Part shown: piece by piece, positions 43,955 through 52,945 of the stretch
Layout: each line of letters opens with the position of its first letter
How positions within the stretch are numbered: position 1 is the stretch's first letter
Source of the DNA: VXNE01 sp965261535
GTDB lineage: Bacteria; Pseudomonadota; Gammaproteobacteria; Pseudomonadales; Azotimanducaceae
Direction: 5' to 3'
DNA: 64,000 bases
Assembly: GCA_965261535.1 (NCBI GenBank)
Contig: OZ253469.1
Coordinates: 4,588,001 to 4,652,000 of the forward strand
The notes under the pieces: model-generated
The model's input: only the letters and a program-made list of their open reading frames with translations
What the model was told of the DNA's origin: nothing
Database searches by the model: none
Position numbers and translations under genes: made by a program

Positions 43955-44752
43955 TCAGTGGCGCAGGCGGTGTCCGCCGTCCAGGTTGAGCACCTCGCCC
44001 GTGAAATAGGATCCGGCCCGGCTGCACAACATGACCGCCACCCCGGCCATGTCTTCCAGCCCCCCGTAGCGGTGGGCCGGGATTCTCTCAAGTTCCTGTT
44101 TGAACGATTCGGCCTCGGGGTCCTTCCATGCGCCCCGGGTCATTTCGGAGTAGAACCTTCCGGGTGAGATCGCGTTCACCAGAATATTGTCGTCGCAGAG
44201 TGCCAATGCGAGCTGCGGTGTAAGGTGTTCGAGCGCTTTCTTGCTGGTGGAATAGGCCATGACATGCTTGAAGATTTCACTGGCTGCGACAGAGCTGATG
44301 AAGATGACGCGCGCGGGATCGGCGCGAGTTGCATTCTTTTTCAAAAGGTCAAGCAACGCCTGGGTGAGAAATAGCGGGGACCTAAGATTGAGGTCCATCG
44401 TCTTGTCCCAGTCGTCCACAGTCATGCGCTCGAACAAGCCGCCGGTACCAATACCTGCGTTGTTGACCAGTACATCGATGTGGTCTTCCTCCCGGTGGAG
44501 GGCCGCTGACAGAGCGGCCACACCATCCATCGTGGCGAGGTCACCGGCAATGCCAATGCACTCGCCATCGCACATTCCGGTGAGTTCGGCCGCTTTGGCT
44601 TGGAGCGTGTCTTCCGACCTTGCCGTGATGTATACCCTTGCAGCACCAGCAGCAAGGAATCCCTGCGCCATATAACTGCCAAGGCCGCTGGAGCCGCCCG
44701 TCACGACGCAGACTTTCCCTGTCATGGAGTACAGGTCTTCAATACTGACCAT
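43955..44752 (-). CDS. Short-chain dehydrogenase/reductase (SDR)
   Basis: 265 residues from the ATG at 44752. Classical SDR signature: VTGGSSGLGSYMAQ for NAD(P), NNAGIGTGG, the catalytic Ser in FISSVAASE and YSTSKKALEH (YxxxK), ending GGHRLRH. A cytosolic oxidoreductase of unknown substrate, of the fabG/gluconate dehydrogenase type. The longer frame upstream runs into the tRNA gene and is not coding. It lies between an IS and selC, in the segment that may be an insertion at the tRNA. Confidence 0.85.
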   Translation of the reverse strand: MVSIEDLYSMTGKVCVVTGGSSGLGSYMAQGFLAAGAARVYITARSEDTLQAKAAELTGMCDGECIGIAGDLATMDGVAALSAALHREEDHIDVLVNNAGIGTGGLFERMTVDDWDKTMDLNLRSPLFLTQALLDLLKKNATRADPARVIFISSVAASEIFKHVMAYSTSKKALEHLTPQLALALCDDNILVNAISPGRFYSEMTRGAWKDPEAESFKQELERIPAHRYGGLEDMAGVAVMLCSRAGSYFTGEVLNLDGGHRLRH

Positions 44753-45111
44753 GCTCACCCTCGCTGCTAGACCAGGAGATGACGCTCGTAGCGCCCCGAC
44801 GCGGGTCGACGTCCACCAAGACGTCTCATCGCTTTTTTGCCCATCCAAACCGACGGAAGCGGCGGACGCTGGTAGAAGCAATTGTCCCCCGGCCCGGTTC
44901 ACACTACGCGTTCTTGCCGGACCAGTGGAAGGACTTCGAGGTGTAGATACACGTCGCCCGGGTTGAGTGGCATCGGGGTGCGCGGTCAGGTTAGTAGCAA
45001 TGCCGACCACATGCGACAACGCGCCATTTGCTGAACTGCTGAATGCCTTGTAGTTGCGGCCCGCACCCGCGAGTACTTGGCCGTACGATGACCGGGCGAG
45101 ACAAGAGCGGT
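44753..45111. other. Intergenic region between the SDR gene and selC, no gene seen
   Basis: 359 bases with no recognisable ORF, RNA or repeat. If selC was an integration site, an integrase gene would be expected here; none is present. Confidence 0.45.
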
Positions 45112-45205
45112 TGGCGGAAGAGGTAGGAGTCGAACCCACCAGACACGGTTCGCGCGTCTCAACGGCTTTGAAGGCCGCGCGCCCCACCGGGAGCGATGCT
45201 CTTCC
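45112..45205 (-). tRNA. selC: tRNA-Sec (anticodon UCA)
   Basis: 94 bases with encoded CCA. The minus strand starts GGAAGAGC and ends CTCTTCCGCCA; the anticodon loop is CUUCAAA with UCA at 45171-45169; the T arm is GGTGGGTTCGACTCCTACC and there is a long variable arm. The long acceptor stem, long variable arm and UCA anticodon are diagnostic and very close to the E. coli gene. It begins one base after the selB stop codon, so selA-selB-selC are probably one transcript. SelA charges it with selenium donated by SelD. Confidence 0.97.
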
Positions 45206-45206
45206 G

Positions 45207-47078
45207 CTAGGTCGAGTCTATCACTCGACTCGCGTCGCCCACGACGCGGCGGCTATCGCCCATGCGACGCGTGAAGCCCTTGCGGTCGAAGTGTTCCAGT
45301 ACTTCGATAACAACATTGCGTCCGACGCCGGACGCGTCGCGGAATTGGCGCACGGTAAAGTCCTCGGGCAACCGCAGGGCGATGTCGGCCAGTGCGTGTA
45401 GATGCGCGTTTAGATAGTAACGGGTGGGGCTAACGCGCTGGCATAGTCCGAGGGCGGCCAACGCGCGCATGTCGCGTTCCAATGCGCGGAGCGGCGCTCG
45501 AAGCGCCTTGCCCAAATCGCCGAGGCTCGGTGGTTGCACGGAATCGAGGAGTGGTTCCGCGCGATTAAATAGCATGGCAAGGGCTTGCGGAATCTCGGCG
45601 CTATGTTCGGCCAGGGCAAAACTGCCTGACCGCGCTCGAACCGTGCCTTTATCGATCAGAGTTTCGATGGCGATGTGCGTGATCGTGGGGGAGGCGCCCA
45701 ACGCTGCGGCCAGGGCTTCCTGCGACATGCCGCTGCTGGCGCGATCGGTTTCGTGATGCTTGGTGAATGTGTCGATGACGGCGCGCTGCGTCCCGCTCGC
45801 GAGCTCCGGATGGACGACGTGTTCGCCGTGCTCGATCAGTCCTGCCTGCCGGACCACCTCGGTCATGGCGTTCGGTGTCAGGTTCCAGTTTTGCTGGAAT
45901 GTTTTCGCATGCGTCGCGTCGCGACGCGCCAGGGCGGCGAGGGCCTCGGCGGGTGACGTATTGCGCAATGCGGCGACGCGGGCCAGGCGGCCAGGTGCCC
46001 GGCGGCGCCCAAGCGGGGCTTCGACATCGATGACCGCCCCGCCGCCCAACGTCCTGTCCAGGTCCTGGTCGCGCAGGATGAGGCGGTCGCCGACCTTGAT
46101 GTGGGCGGGGTCGCGCAGCACGATGTCCACTGCGGCGGCGGTGCCGGGTTGCACCGGCGAACCGTCCATCAGGCCGACCCTTCCCTGGTGATGGCTGGTT
46201 GCGCCATAGACGTGAACTGGCGCCCAGTGACGCACGGCGCGCGGAAAGTCGTCCAATACTTCCAGTTCCACGATTGCATGCCGTGTGGTGCTGCAGTTGG
46301 ATTCGGCGACGATCCAATCCCCTCGCGAAAGCTCCTCGAGGCGAGGCCCCGCGACATTCAGAGCGACGCGGTCACCTTCGACTGCGCGTTTGGCGGGTGC
46401 GTTCTGGACGAACAATCCGCGTACGCGCAGCGGTTGGCCGGTTGCCGCCAGCGCCACGCGATCATCGATGTGCGTGGCACCCGATACGACGGTGCCGGTG
46501 GCAACGATACCGACCCCCCTGAGGGAGAACGAGCGGTCTACGGCGAGGCGGAAGGCGCGGTCTACCATCGTTGCGGCATACGCTTCGCCGGCGCGTTGAA
46601 TATGCGATCGCAGCGTGTCTATGCCGCGGCCGTCGGCGCAGGAGATGTCGACGATGTCGGCGGTGCGCAGAAACGAATCGGATGTCAGCGCCTCGACATC
46701 GCGACGCACTTTAGCGACCCGTTCGGGATCGCTGCGGTCGATCTTGTTGATCGCGACGATGCCTTGTCGCAATCCGAGCAACTTCAGAATCTGCAGGTGT
46801 TCGAGCGTTTGCGGCATGACGCCATCGTCGGCGGCGACGACCAGCAGCGCGTACTGATTCCGGGCAACGCCGGCAACCATGTTGTGAATGAATCGGCGAT
46901 GACCGGGCACGTCCACGAAGCCGATACGAACGCCGCCGAAATCGGCGTAGGCGAAGCCGAGGTCGATGGTCAGGCCGCGGCGCCGCTCCTCGGTCAACCG
47001 GTCGGTGTCGACGCCTGTCAATGCCCGCACGACCGCCGTCTTGCCGTGATCGACATGGCCGGCAAGCGTAACGATCAC
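45207..47078 (-). CDS. selB: Selenocysteine-specific elongation factor
   Basis: 623 residues. GTPase motifs: GHVDHGKTAVVRALTG (G1), VDVPGHRRFIHNM (G3) and AINKIDRSD (G4), with EERRRGLTIDLGFAY as the SelB version of G2. Beta-barrel domains follow, then about 250 residues of winged helices (FTVRQFRDASGVGRNVVIEVLEHFDRKGFTRR at the end) that bind the SECIS hairpin. SelB carries Sec-tRNA to UGA codons. The ATG overlaps the selA stop by 4 bases. Length is near the E. coli 614. Confidence 0.96.
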   Translation of the reverse strand: MIVTLAGHVDHGKTAVVRALTGVDTDRLTEERRRGLTIDLGFAYADFGGVRIGFVDVPGHRRFIHNMVAGVARNQYALLVVAADDGVMPQTLEHLQILKLLGLRQGIVAINKIDRSDPERVAKVRRDVEALTSDSFLRTADIVDISCADGRGIDTLRSHIQRAGEAYAATMVDRAFRLAVDRSFSLRGVGIVATGTVVSGATHIDDRVALAATGQPLRVRGLFVQNAPAKRAVEGDRVALNVAGPRLEELSRGDWIVAESNCSTTRHAIVELEVLDDFPRAVRHWAPVHVYGATSHHQGRVGLMDGSPVQPGTAAAVDIVLRDPAHIKVGDRLILRDQDLDRTLGGGAVIDVEAPLGRRRAPGRLARVAALRNTSPAEALAALARRDATHAKTFQQNWNLTPNAMTEVVRQAGLIEHGEHVVHPELASGTQRAVIDTFTKHHETDRASSGMSQEALAAALGASPTITHIAIETLIDKGTVRARSGSFALAEHSAEIPQALAMLFNRAEPLLDSVQPPSLGDLGKALRAPLRALERDMRALAALGLCQRVSPTRYYLNAHLHALADIALRLPEDFTVRQFRDASGVGRNVVIEVLEHFDRKGFTRRMGDSRRVVGDASRVIDST

Positions 47079-48442
47079 GCCGCCAGGGTCTCAAGCGTTG
47101 CGATCAATTCGTCGAGGGGCTCGGCGCACCGCATATCGAGCCAGAGCCGTCCGGATTGGCGGCGCGAGACGACGGGGATCGCCAACCGGCGGAGCTTCGC
47201 GGCCAATCGTTCTATGGATCGACCCGGCCCGGAGATGGCGACGGCGCGGCTTGGCACGCGTTGGTTCGGCAAGGCACCGCTGCCGAGTTGGCACTCCGAT
47301 GCCTCGACACTGATGGACAGAGTTTCTTCGACGCGGTTCGTCAATGTCTTCGATACGGCGGCGGCCCGCATGTCGAGTTGCTCCAGCGGCGTTGTCAGCG
47401 TCGCGAGTAACGGAATGCGTTCGGCCACAGTGGATTCATCTTCGTACGCCCGCAGGGTCGCATCGAGGATCGCGAGCGTGATCTTGTCCGCGCGAAGCGC
47501 GCGCTTCATCGGGTTGCTGTCGAGATGCGCTACGAGGTCGGCGCGTCCGACAACGATGCCGGCTTGCGGGCCCCCGAGCAGCTTATCGCCGGAGAACGTC
47601 ACGAGATCCACTCCCGCCGCGATCATCTCGCGGGGTGTGGGTTCGTGCGGCAAATCGAACCGTTCCAGGTCGAGGAGCGTTCCGCTGCCGAGATCGACGC
47701 AGACCGGCAGGTTGCGCATCCGGCCGAGGCCGACGAGTTCCTTTTCGCTGATGGATTTGGCGAATCCCTGGATGTGATAGTTGCTGGGGTGCACCTTCAA
47801 CAGCAATGCGGTGGAACTGTCGATGGCATTGTCGTAGTCGCTCAAGTGTGTGCGATTGGTGGTGCCGACCTCGACCAGGTGGCTGCCGGAACGCGCCATG
47901 ATGTCGGGGATGCGGAAGCTGCCACCAATCTCGATCAGTTCTCCGCGCGATACCGGGACGGATCGGTTCAGCGCCAGGGTGTTGAGCAGGAGCAGCACGG
48001 CGGCGGCGTTGTTGTTGACCACTGTGGCTGCTTCCGCGCCGGTCAGGAGCTTCAGCCGATGCGTGACAATGCCCTCGCGCGAGCCTCGTCGGCCTGTCGC
48101 CAGGTCGTACTCCAACGTGACCGGCGCAGTGGCCGCCGCCGCCGCTGCCGCCAGCGCCTCGGCGCTCAGGACAGAGCGGCCCAGATTGGTGTGGATGACT
48201 GTGCCGGTGAGGTTGAACACGCGCCGGTAACCGTGTCCAACGCGGGAAATGATCCACTTTTCCGCCGCCTGCGCGTACTCCGAAGGCTTGCTGGCCCAAG
48301 CCGGCACCTCATTGGTTCGGGCGTGGTCCTGCAACTGGCGCACTGCGTCCTTGACCACCAATAGGCCCCACCGCGCGATGACGGGCGCGATGGACGCGTC
48401 CGACAGCACAGCATCGACGCCGGGTAGTGATCTGCGCGACAT
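47075..48442 (-). CDS. selA: L-seryl-tRNA(Sec) selenium transferase
   Basis: 455 residues from the ATG at 48442 (MSRRSLPGVDAVL, a standard SelA start). The PLP lysine is in TFSGDKLLGGPQAG (Lys287); NLTGTVIHTNLGRS and LEYDLATGRRGSR are conserved SelA blocks. It converts Ser-tRNA-Sec to Sec-tRNA-Sec with selenophosphate. It is the first gene of selA-selB-selC, coupled to selB. Tandem repeats lie 17 bases upstream, within the likely promoter region. Confidence 0.96.
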   Translation of the reverse strand: MSRRSLPGVDAVLSDASIAPVIARWGLLVVKDAVRQLQDHARTNEVPAWASKPSEYAQAAEKWIISRVGHGYRRVFNLTGTVIHTNLGRSVLSAEALAAAAAAATAPVTLEYDLATGRRGSREGIVTHRLKLLTGAEAATVVNNNAAAVLLLLNTLALNRSVPVSRGELIEIGGSFRIPDIMARSGSHLVEVGTTNRTHLSDYDNAIDSSTALLLKVHPSNYHIQGFAKSISEKELVGLGRMRNLPVCVDLGSGTLLDLERFDLPHEPTPREMIAAGVDLVTFSGDKLLGGPQAGIVVGRADLVAHLDSNPMKRALRADKITLAILDATLRAYEDESTVAERIPLLATLTTPLEQLDMRAAAVSKTLTNRVEETLSISVEASECQLGSGALPNQRVPSRAVAISGPGRSIERLAAKLRRLAIPVVSRRQSGRLWLDMRCAEPLDELIATLETLAA

Positions 48443-48458
48443 AGCGCGCTGATTATGT

Positions 48459-48562
48459 GGATTCGGGACACACATAACCACCTATGGATTCGGGACACAC
48501 ATAACCACCTATGCGGATTCCAACCGCCCGGATATAGGACACACGCCCGGATATAGGACACA
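48459..48562. repeat. Two tandem repeats with GGACACACATA core next to selA
   Basis: A 27-base unit is repeated exactly at 48459-48485 and 48486-48512 (core ATTCGGGACACACATAACC); then a 19-base unit (CGCCCGGATATAGGACACA) is repeated exactly at 48525-48543 and 48544-48562. Both share GGACACA. They lie between selA and the RAYT gene and may be targets or relics of the RAYT. Confidence 0.8.
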
Positions 48563-48746
48563 CATAGTCGGGATTGGGAATGTATCGCAGCAGCAGGTAC
48601 GGGCCTGCGCGAGGATGCTTATTGCGGCGAAGAAGGGTGGTGTTGTGAAACGGCTTGTCTGGGGGCGACAGCCGATGCCGCGAGAAGGCAAATGGTGTCA
48701 ACCCGCCTCCGGAAGAAAGGTGAAGACGCTCTCTTGCCGGGCGGAA

Positions 48747-49685
48747 TCAGGCGGGCAGGGGCGTTTCGCGCAGCTGGAAGCCGCGCTCGCCGGTCCATTG
48801 GCGCAGCAGTTCGACCGGCCCGTAGGCGCGCTGGCGCTTGCGCAGGGACGCGGCGCGTGCAATCCAGCGAGCCACGCGGTCGGGCCGTTCCGGCACCGGT
48901 GGTGCGGCTTCGGGCGCGGCCATCTCGCGTAGCAGTGCGACGTAGTCGCCCAGCGTCACGCCGAGGCGCGGCGCGGAGGTCGTCCGCGGTGTGCAGTCGG
49001 ATGCTAGGCCGGAGGCCAGCGGCCCCAGATATGCCGCCAGCGCGGCGGTGCCGTTCTCGCGCAGACGGGTGCGGATGGATGCGTTGCGGCACTGCTCGAT
49101 CCGCCGTGCTAGTTTGGCCCGCACCGGGTTCAGGTCGACGTAGGCCATGGCAGCCAGTATCGCCTCTTCGCCGAGCAGCGCGCCAGAGTAGAAGCGCTGC
49201 TCGAAGAAGTGGCCGTCGCATCCGTCCTCGGTGTTCGCGCGCCGCGCGACCGGCTGCTTCAGGTGTTTCATGAAGTCGGACAGGGAGCCGAGCGTGAGCC
49301 GAGCCCGCACGAGGCGGGCCGGATCGCCGAGCAGCAGTGAGCGCGCCTGGGCCTTTTGCGCCTCCGCTTCGCCTTGGGTTTTGGGCGGAAACGCTTCCAC
49401 CCAGCGCCGCGCCACCTCCTCGTCGCTCCAGGCGACGCAGGCCTTGGGGTCGTAGTAGACGACGACGTGGAAGTGGTTGCTCATGACGGCGTAGGCGTAG
49501 ACCTCGACCGCGAAGCAGCGAGCCAGGAGCAGAAGGCGCTCGACCAGCCAACGCTTGCGGTGCGAGTAGTCGCGGCCGGTCCGTTTGTCGCGGCCGCAAA
49601 GCCACGCGCGGCGCACGCAGCGGGAGGCGAGGTGGTAGGCGCAGGGGCGCTCGGGGTCGACGAGCTTGTGTCGGGGCGTGGCCAT
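48747..49685 (-). CDS. REP-associated tyrosine transposase (Y1/HUH family)
   Basis: 312 residues from the ATG at 49685. The HUH motif is SNHFHVVVYYD and the catalytic tyrosine is likely in ILAAMAYVDLNPVRAKLARR; YHLASRCVRRAWLCG is the family N-terminus. RAYTs are chromosomal relatives of IS200/IS605 transposases that process REP-like palindromes. GTGTGTCC-type repeats lie on both sides in opposite orientation, which supports this role. No IS200-type terminal structure was recognised. Confidence 0.85.
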   Translation of the reverse strand: MATPRHKLVDPERPCAYHLASRCVRRAWLCGRDKRTGRDYSHRKRWLVERLLLLARCFAVEVYAYAVMSNHFHVVVYYDPKACVAWSDEEVARRWVEAFPPKTQGEAEAQKAQARSLLLGDPARLVRARLTLGSLSDFMKHLKQPVARRANTEDGCDGHFFEQRFYSGALLGEEAILAAMAYVDLNPVRAKLARRIEQCRNASIRTRLRENGTAALAAYLGPLASGLASDCTPRTTSAPRLGVTLGDYVALLREMAAPEAAPPVPERPDRVARWIARAASLRKRQRAYGPVELLRQWTGERGFQLRETPLPA

Positions 49686-49825
49686 CGCTGGCAGTGTCGC
49701 CGAGCCCGGGTTGCTGCGTCGATAGCCCTGATCGAAAAAACGCGGCGGCCATTGCTGCCGCGTGGCCCAGGACATCACCCGCTCCGTGCGCTAGATATCT
49801 CCTACGCTTTGAGACCAATACCGTC

Positions 49826-49859
49826 TGTGTCCGGGTCCGGGGTGTGTCCGGGTCCGGGG
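49826..49859. repeat. Tandem 17-bp repeat upstream of the RAYT gene
   Basis: TGTGTCCGGGTCCGGGG occurs twice without gap (49826-49842, 49843-49859), followed by GTGTGTGTCCC near 49865. The GTGTGTCC core is the inverse of the GGACACAC core on the other side of the RAYT gene. Confidence 0.8.
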
Positions 49860-49918
49860 TGGCGGTGTGTGTCCCAATTTTGCGGTAAGGTGAATATTGG
49901 ATTGGTGGGCAGGTGACT

Positions 49919-50809
49919 ATGGACAATCAAAAGAAACTGGCATTCGTCGGCTTGGGCGTCATGGGTTACCCGATGGCGGGCCATTTGGCCGCTGCGGGGC
50001 ACGATGTTCGGGTCTACAACCGCACTGCTGCACGTGCGGACGCCTGGGTTGCGGAGCACGATGGAGGTGCGGCTCCAACACCCGCGGAGGCGGCGCGGGA
50101 CGCGGACATCGTCTTCATGTGTGTCGGCAATGACGACGATGTCAGGAGCGTTGCGCTGGGCGAAGGTGGCGTGTTGTCGGGGGTAAAGTCCGGCGCGATA
50201 GTGGTCGATCACACGACCGCCTCGGCGGAACTCGCCGGTCACCTCGGGAGTGCGGCGGCGGAGCGCGGCGCCGGGTTTCTCGATGCGCCCGTGAGCGGCG
50301 GCCAGGCGGGCGCCGAAAACGGGCAGCTCACGATCATGGTCGGTGGCGACTCGGACACTTTCGCCATCGCGGAGCCTGTGATGGGGCACTATGGGCGCGC
50401 GGTCAGGCTGATGGGCGATGTGGGCTCGGGCCAACTCACGAAGATGGTCAATCAGTTGTGCATTGCCGGCATCGTTCAAGGCTTGGCCGAAGGCATGCAC
50501 TTCGCGGAGAAGGCGGGACTCGACGTTGCTGCGGTGATCGACGTCATATCCATGGGAGCGGCGCAGTCATGGCAGATGGATAACCGTGCCGGGACCATGG
50601 CGAAGCGCGAGTTCGATTTTGGCTTTGCGGTGAAGTGGATGCGCAAGGACCTGGATATGACGCTGGCGGCGGCGCGGAAATTCAAGGCGCGATTGCCGTT
50701 GGCGGCGCTGGTCGATCAGTTCTACGCGGAGGTGGAGGCGCTAGGCGGCGAACGCTGGGACACTTCCAGCCTGGTTGAACGCTTGCGGCACGTGGACGAC
50801 GCGCGGTGA
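49919..50809 (+). CDS. 3-hydroxyisobutyrate dehydrogenase-family oxidoreductase
   Basis: 296 residues from the ATG at 49919. FVGLGVMGYPMAGHLAAAG is the Rossmann motif, DAPVSGGQAGAENGQL the substrate-binding block and GSGQLTKMVNQL holds the catalytic lysine. The family includes 3-hydroxyisobutyrate, tartronate semialdehyde and succinic semialdehyde reductases; the true substrate cannot be told. It is a single gene converging with gltA. Confidence 0.88.
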   Translation: MDNQKKLAFVGLGVMGYPMAGHLAAAGHDVRVYNRTAARADAWVAEHDGGAAPTPAEAARDADIVFMCVGNDDDVRSVALGEGGVLSGVKSGAIVVDHTTASAELAGHLGSAAAERGAGFLDAPVSGGQAGAENGQLTIMVGGDSDTFAIAEPVMGHYGRAVRLMGDVGSGQLTKMVNQLCIAGIVQGLAEGMHFAEKAGLDVAAVIDVISMGAAQSWQMDNRAGTMAKREFDFGFAVKWMRKDLDMTLAAARKFKARLPLAALVDQFYAEVEALGGERWDTSSLVERLRHVDDAR

Positions 50810-50826
50810 GCCTGACGACTCGCCGC
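50803..50826. terminator. Hairpin between convergent genes, possible terminator
   Basis: GCGGTGAG (50803-50810) can pair with CTCGCCGC (50819-50826), eight pairs with one G-U, in the gap between convergent stops. There is no clear T run on either strand, so termination is only possible. Confidence 0.3.
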
Positions 50827-50833
50827 GGCTGGA

Positions 50834-52108
50834 TCAGCGCTTTTCGATCTGAACGAAGTCCCTGCGTGGGGCACCGGTATAAAGTTGCCTCGGACGCCCG
50901 ATCTTGTACGGCACGGCCACCATCTCGCACCAATGCGCGATCCAGCCCGGGGTGCGGCCCGTGGCGAAGATCACAGTGAACATGTCTTCGGGAATGCCCA
51001 TCGCGCGCAAAATAATGCCGGAATAGAAGTCCACGTTCGGATATAGCCGCCGGTCGACGAAATACTCGTCTTCCAGCGCGATCTTCTCCAGCCGCTGCGC
51101 CATCTGCAGCGTGGGGTCATTGTCCACGCCGAGTTCGTCCAGCACCTCGCGGCAGGTCTGCTGCATGACCCTGGCGCGGGGATCGTAGTTCTTGTACACG
51201 CGATGTCCGAATCCCATGATCCGAAACGGGTCGTTCGGGTCTTTTGCCCGGTTGACGAACTTGTCGATATTGTTCGGCGTTCCGATTTCGGCAAGCATGT
51301 TGAGCACCGCTTCGTTGGCGCCGCCGTGGGCGGGTCCCCACAGGGCCGCGATGCCTGCGGCAATACAGGCGTATGGATTGGCGCCCGTGGAGCCGGCGAG
51401 GCGCACGGTCGATGTCGAGGCGTTCTGCTCGTGATCGGCGTGGAGCAGGAAGATGCGGTCGAATGCGCGCGCGAGGACCGGGTTGACTTCGTAGTCCCCG
51501 TCCGCCGGCGCGAACATCATGTGCAGGAAGTTCTCCGCGTAGTCGAGGTCGTCTCGCGGAGGAATGAATGGCAGCCCCAGCGTGTACCTGTAGCTCATTG
51601 CCGCCAGGATGGGCATCTTCGCGATAAGCCGATGCGCCGTGTCCCGCCGATCGGATGCGTCCGCGATATCCAGGGAGTTGTGGTAGTAGCCCGACAGGGC
51701 CCCGACCACGCCACACATGATCGCCATGGGATGCGCGTCGCGGCGAAATCCCTTGTAGAAATTGCCCAGTCGCTCATCCACCTTGCCGTGGCGCCTGATG
51801 GCCTGGACGAAATCGTCTTTCTCGGCGACCGTGGGAAGTTCACCGTTCAGCAGCAGGTAGCACAACTCCAGAAAATCCGATCCTTCGGCAAGCTGTTCGA
51901 TGGGGTACCCGCAGTGCAGGAGGATGCCCTCGTCGCCGTCGATATAGGTGATGTTGGAGTTGCAGGAAGCTGTGGAGACGAAACCGGGGTCGTAGGTGAA
52001 ATATCCCCGGCCGGTGAGTCCGCTCACATCGATCACGTCGGGGCCGACGCTGGCGGCGTGCACTGGTAGCTCGATCGGATCCTTCGAGTCGACTGTCAGG
52101 CTCGCCAT
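50834..52108 (-). CDS. gltA: Citrate synthase (type I, gltA-like)
   Basis: 424 residues from the ATG at 52108, which has GGGAG six bases upstream (ATG 52120 is the alternative). The active site is complete: His in FLLHADHEQNAST, His in GPAHGGANEAVLNML and Asp in VDFYSGIILRAMGIPEDMFTVIF. PGFVSTASCNSNITYIDGDEGILLHCGYPIEQLA is the type I N-terminus, here read in two parts. It condenses oxaloacetate with acetyl-CoA, feeding the sdh-suc enzymes encoded divergently 2 kb away. Confidence 0.95.
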   Translation of the reverse strand: MASLTVDSKDPIELPVHAASVGPDVIDVSGLTGRGYFTYDPGFVSTASCNSNITYIDGDEGILLHCGYPIEQLAEGSDFLELCYLLLNGELPTVAEKDDFVQAIRRHGKVDERLGNFYKGFRRDAHPMAIMCGVVGALSGYYHNSLDIADASDRRDTAHRLIAKMPILAAMSYRYTLGLPFIPPRDDLDYAENFLHMMFAPADGDYEVNPVLARAFDRIFLLHADHEQNASTSTVRLAGSTGANPYACIAAGIAALWGPAHGGANEAVLNMLAEIGTPNNIDKFVNRAKDPNDPFRIMGFGHRVYKNYDPRARVMQQTCREVLDELGVDNDPTLQMAQRLEKIALEDEYFVDRRLYPNVDFYSGIILRAMGIPEDMFTVIFATGRTPGWIAHWCEMVAVPYKIGRPRQLYTGAPRRDFVQIEKR

Positions 52109-52269
52109 CCGTTCTCCCATATTGCCGCATCCTCCCGGGGATGGACCGTGTGCTCCAGTGAGCCGGTCATTGTCTCGACAGCCGTGTTCGGTTGTCAAAC
52201 CGAACTGCGGTGACTTCCACCCCAAACGGCTCGAAATGCCAACGTCGTCGCGTGCGGATGCAGGCCGCC

Positions 52270-52812
52270 TCAATGAATCGTTTGCGTCACTCTTTTACGA
52301 ATTTTCTCAATGGCTTGACGCAACTCCTTCGTGCCGGGGTTTAATGCCAGGGTCCGCTCGAAGGCCAGCAGCGCCGATGTCATGTCGCCGCTGCGCAGAC
52401 AGATCTGACCAAAGCCGCCCAGAGCGCCAAAATGCCGCGGCTCGCGCTCCAGGGTGTAGACGATGTCGCTCAGGCTGTCGGCGTCGCGATCTTCCAGGAA
52501 GCGCAGGGTCGCGCGTTTGTTCCACGCTTCCGCCCAACTCGGCCATCGTCGGATCATCCTGTCCAGCGTCTTGCCGGCGCTCACGAAGTCGCTGGCCGTG
52601 AGCGAGCGGATAGCCGCATGCATGGCGCGCGCCGCGGCGTCATGCTTGTGCGAACACCAGATTGTCCATATCTGCTGTTCCGTTTCGGCGAGGTCGCGCC
52701 CACCCGCGACAAGCTTGGCGAACAGGACGTCCAGTTCTGGCGTGTCGGCGGGCGGCGGAGCATTCATCGCTGCGAGCGCCAGGCTGATCCGCGTTCCGAT
52801 GGGGTCGAACAT
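52270..52812 (-). CDS. Small tetratricopeptide-repeat protein
   Basis: 180 residues. Helical repeats are visible: AAIRSLTASDFVSAGKTLDRMIRRWPSWAEAWNKRATLRFL, then SLSDIVYTLEREPRHFGALGGFGQICLRSGDMTSALLAFERTLALNPGTKEL (broken here at the repeat border), each ending in the TPR-type proline. No signal peptide. Similar proteins often sit near TCA genes in proteobacteria, but no function is known. It lies 161 bases upstream of gltA on the same strand. Confidence 0.78.
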   Translation of the reverse strand: MFDPIGTRISLALAAMNAPPPADTPELDVLFAKLVAGGRDLAETEQQIWTIWCSHKHDAAARAMHAAIRSLTASDFVSAGKTLDRMIRRWPSWAEAWNKRATLRFLEDRDADSLSDIVYTLEREPRHFGALGGFGQICLRSGDMTSALLAFERTLALNPGTKELRQAIEKIRKRVTQTIH

Positions 52813-52945
52813 CGCTCAAGCATATCGCGTCGGCGACACCCGGGCGCAGGGCGGGCGTGGAATCCCGCCATAGCTCCCGTGCGGCGAAGCGTGTGATTGA
52901 GCGACAATACGCACTGACCCAAGGGCCAGGGACGGGGAGGTATGC

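Noticed and set aside
44753..45187. N-terminal extension of the SDR gene into the tRNA-Sec locus
   Set aside because: It reads through the tRNA and has no SDR homology; the normal start is at 44752.
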